Assembly: GCF_019049255.1 (NCBI RefSeq)
Contig: NZ_JAGMUJ010000013.1
Coordinates: 143,506 to 207,505 of the forward strand
Direction: 5' to 3'
DNA from: Streptomyces sp. AC558_RSS880
GTDB lineage: Bacteria > Actinomycetota > Actinomycetes > Streptomycetales > Streptomycetaceae
Length of the DNA: 64,000 bases
The position numbers were made by a program, and so were the translations under genes. Positions 62,661 through 64,000 of the stretch are shown piece after piece (the stretch's first letter is position 1; each line of letters begins with the position of its first letter). The notes under the pieces are model-generated. The model saw only the letters and a list, made by a program, of their open reading frames with translations, ran no database searches and was not told the DNA's origin.

Positions 62661-62944
62661 GTGGCCGTGGGACCGCCCGCTTCCTTGTCAGTGTCGTGCT
62701 TCCACGACCCGCGTCAAGGGCGCTGCGTTCCGCTGCGCTCCACTCCGCGTCGCCTACGGCGATGGCCCTCCGGGCCACCCTTGACCCGGCCCGCTCCAGC
62801 ACGGGGAAGAAGCGAGCGGGCGGCCCGGGGAAAGCGGGTGCCCAGGCACGCCTGCGGCCGACCGTCGGTCAGGAGGGACCCGGCGTTCACGGACGCGGTC
62901 GCGCCTCGCCCGCACGCCGGGCGGGCTAAGCGGCGAACGCCCGG
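62661..62944 (+). repeat. Left arm of a ~280-bp imperfect inverted repeat
   Basis: Pairs with 63361-63633. A block of 44 bases at 62775-62818 (starting CCACCCTTGACCCGG) is identical to the complement of 63488-63531, and 21 bases at its inner end (62924-62944, GGCTAAGCGGCGAACG...) match 63361-63381. The outer end GTGGCCG matches as well. Within the arm, GTCAAGGG (62713-62720) can pair with CCCTTGAC (62778-62785). Confidence 0.9.
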
Positions 62945-63200
62945 CAGGGGCAGGGCCGCCAACCCATCATGCCTGGGGAGCGACGGAAGCATGTGTCCAT
63001 GGGCGAAGGACCAAGAGGACGGTCAAAGCCTCCCGGTCATGAAAATCCGCTCCCATCCCCCCCTCGGGCACCCATCGCCCACCTGCTGGGCGACTTGGGC
63101 ACCCATCGGGGCGTACGCGTTTCTCGAGACACCCGGCGGAGGGCCTCAGGAGAACGAACCGACAGCCCCAAAGGCGCCCCGCCAGGGACACCCCCTTCGA

Positions 63201-63238
63201 AAACCGTGAACACTAAACCGGTCTAGTGTTCACGGTTT
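63201..63238. promoter_or_regulatory. 15-bp-arm palindrome between the inverted-repeat arms
   Basis: AAACCGTGAACACTA (63201-63215) and TAGTGTTCACGGTTT (63224-63238) are perfect complements around AACCGGTC. The centre TAxACCGGTxTA resembles TetR-family operators of actinomycetes; as RNA it would form a strong hairpin. Confidence 0.7.
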
Positions 63239-63251
63239 CCCCCACACCCAC

Positions 63252-63366
63252 CGAACCCCCGCCCCTCCGCCACCACCCACCGACCCTCCGCCACCACCTA
63301 CCGGACCGCCACCACCACCCACCGGACCGCCACCACCCACCAGCCCTCCGCCACCATCCACCGGGC
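63252..63366. repeat. Degenerate short tandem repeats
   Basis: Five or six imperfect units of about 18-22 bp with the core CGCCACCACCCACCGG, C-rich on this strand. Adjacent to the inner end of the right arm of the inverted repeat. Confidence 0.6.
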
Positions 63367-63633
63367 GTTCGCCGCTTAGCCGGCCCGGCGTGCCGGCGAG
63401 GCGGGGACGCGTCCGTGAACCCGGGGAACTGGTCAGCGGGCCCTGGATCGCAAGCGTGCCCGGGCCCCCGCTTTTCTCCGGGCCGCTCGCTCGCTTCTTC
63501 CCCGTGCTGGAGCGGGCCGGGTCAAGGGTGGGCCGCAGGCCCATCGCCGAAGGCGACGCGACCGCAGGGAGCGCCCTTGACGCGGGTCGCGGAAGCACGA
63601 CACTGACAAAGAAGCGAGTGGCCCAACGGCCAC
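63361..63633 (-). repeat. Right arm of the ~280-bp imperfect inverted repeat
   Basis: Complementary copy of 62661-62944, with overall similarity interrupted by small indels around 63420-63470. Ends 12 bp before the stop codon of the leftward ATPase gene. Confidence 0.9.
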
Positions 63634-63645
63634 TGACGAACCCCG

Positions 63646-64000
63646 TCAGGCCGCACCCAGCTCGCACCACACCAGCTTCCCCCGGCTGCCGTCCCGGGAC
63701 AGCGGCTGCCACCCCCACAGGTCGGAACACGCCCGCACCAGTGCCAGTCCGCGCCCGTCCTCCAGACCCAGGTCCGCGGACCGCTCGAAGGGCAGCGGCG
63801 CGTCGGGCGGCGCGGGGTCGGTGTCCCACGCCCCGATCCGCAGCACGTCGGCCGCCCAGTGCACCCGCAGGGTCGCGGGCCCCTTGGTGTGCCGTACGGC
63901 GTTGGCGATCAGCTCCGCGGCGAGGAGTTCGGCCACGTCCACGAGCCCGATCAGCCCGTGCATCGTGAGGATGAGACGGAGGGTGCGGCGACTGACGGTG
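63646..64000 (-). CDS. ATP-binding anti-sigma-like protein, partial (5' end off window)
   Basis: About 118 C-terminal residues of a GHKL-type ATPase like RsbW. The N-box is AELLAAELIANAVRHTKGP, then LRIGAWDTDPAPP and the G-box LGLEDGRGLALVRACSDLWG. The frame is open to the window edge, adding TVSRRTLRLILT before the internal Met, as expected of longer family members. It lies about 1.7 kb from the SigB-type sigma gene, not adjacent, so a functional link is unproven. The large inverted repeat ends at its 3' side. Confidence 0.85.
   Translation of the reverse strand, partial: TVSRRTLRLILTMHGLIGLVDVAELLAAELIANAVRHTKGPATLRVHWAADVLRIGAWDTDPAPPDAPLPFERSADLGLEDGRGLALVRACSDLWGWQPLSRDGSRGKLVWCELGAA

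Larger units (their letters stand above)
62604..63645. other. 1-kb non-coding gap holding a large inverted repeat
   Basis: No credible gene on either strand; open frames across it are low complexity and lack ribosome binding sites. It contains the ~280-bp inverted repeat, a TetR-operator-like palindrome and a run of degenerate CCACCACCCACCG-type repeats, each listed separately. Confidence 0.65.

Overview
The window is chromosomal DNA of a Streptomyces-type actinomycete. The evidence is very high GC with strong third-position GC bias, frequent GTG starts and GTGA/ATGA gene overlaps, and the developmental regulators bldM and whiD side by side. The gene order glpD, guaB3, guaB, bldM, whiD ... 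groEL, groES ... tsaD, rimI, tsaB, tsaE ... alr, nnrD ... acpS matches, from memory, the SCO4744-SCO4774 part of the S. coelicolor core. No tRNA, rRNA, CRISPR array, intact insertion sequence or recognisable biosynthetic cluster was found.

Layout. 1-12 kb is conserved core: a glpD fragment, a nucleotide-sugar dehydrogenase homologue whose catalytic Cys is replaced by Thr, guaB3 and guaB, an ECF-like sigma factor, a 1-kb gap full of 33- and 39-bp repeats, bldM, whiD, and LysR, MOSC and SDR genes. 12-30 kb is accessory: exported proteins, a membrane-anchored STAND ATPase with TPRs, a coupled pair of tiny exported proteins, a frameshifted gene remnant, an XRE/DUF397 pair, a VanZ-like membrane protein, a YefM/YoeB toxin-antitoxin module with its palindromic operator, and a family-3 pectate lyase. 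30-39 kb returns to core and semi-core: groEL and groES under two CIRCE operators, two coupled NodB deacetylases, a methyltransferase, a Uma2 nuclease, an LCP ligase and a LacI regulator.

39-51.4 kb is a polymorphic-toxin locus read leftwards: a secreted three-LamG protein, a 2297-residue RHS/YD-repeat protein with an intein-like HINT domain and a short C-terminal toxin candidate, an overlapping immunity candidate, a terminator, and two further small immunity-like genes. 51.5-64 kb is core again: the tRNA t6A genes tsaD, tsaB and tsaE with rimI, a hydrolase, alr, nnrD, a secreted beta-helix protein behind a double operator, a SigB-family sigma factor, acpS, and a 1-kb gap dominated by a ~280-bp inverted repeat, ending in a partial anti-sigma-like ATPase.

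The most unusual items are the LamG-RHS-immunity locus with its unassigned toxin tip, the large inverted repeat with an operator-like palindrome at 62661-63633, the repeat field between the sigma gene and bldM, the Cys-to-Thr dehydrogenase, a 59-residue gene behind a perfect palindrome, and several very small translationally coupled genes. Function calls come from reading the sequence and recalled family knowledge; no database search was run.
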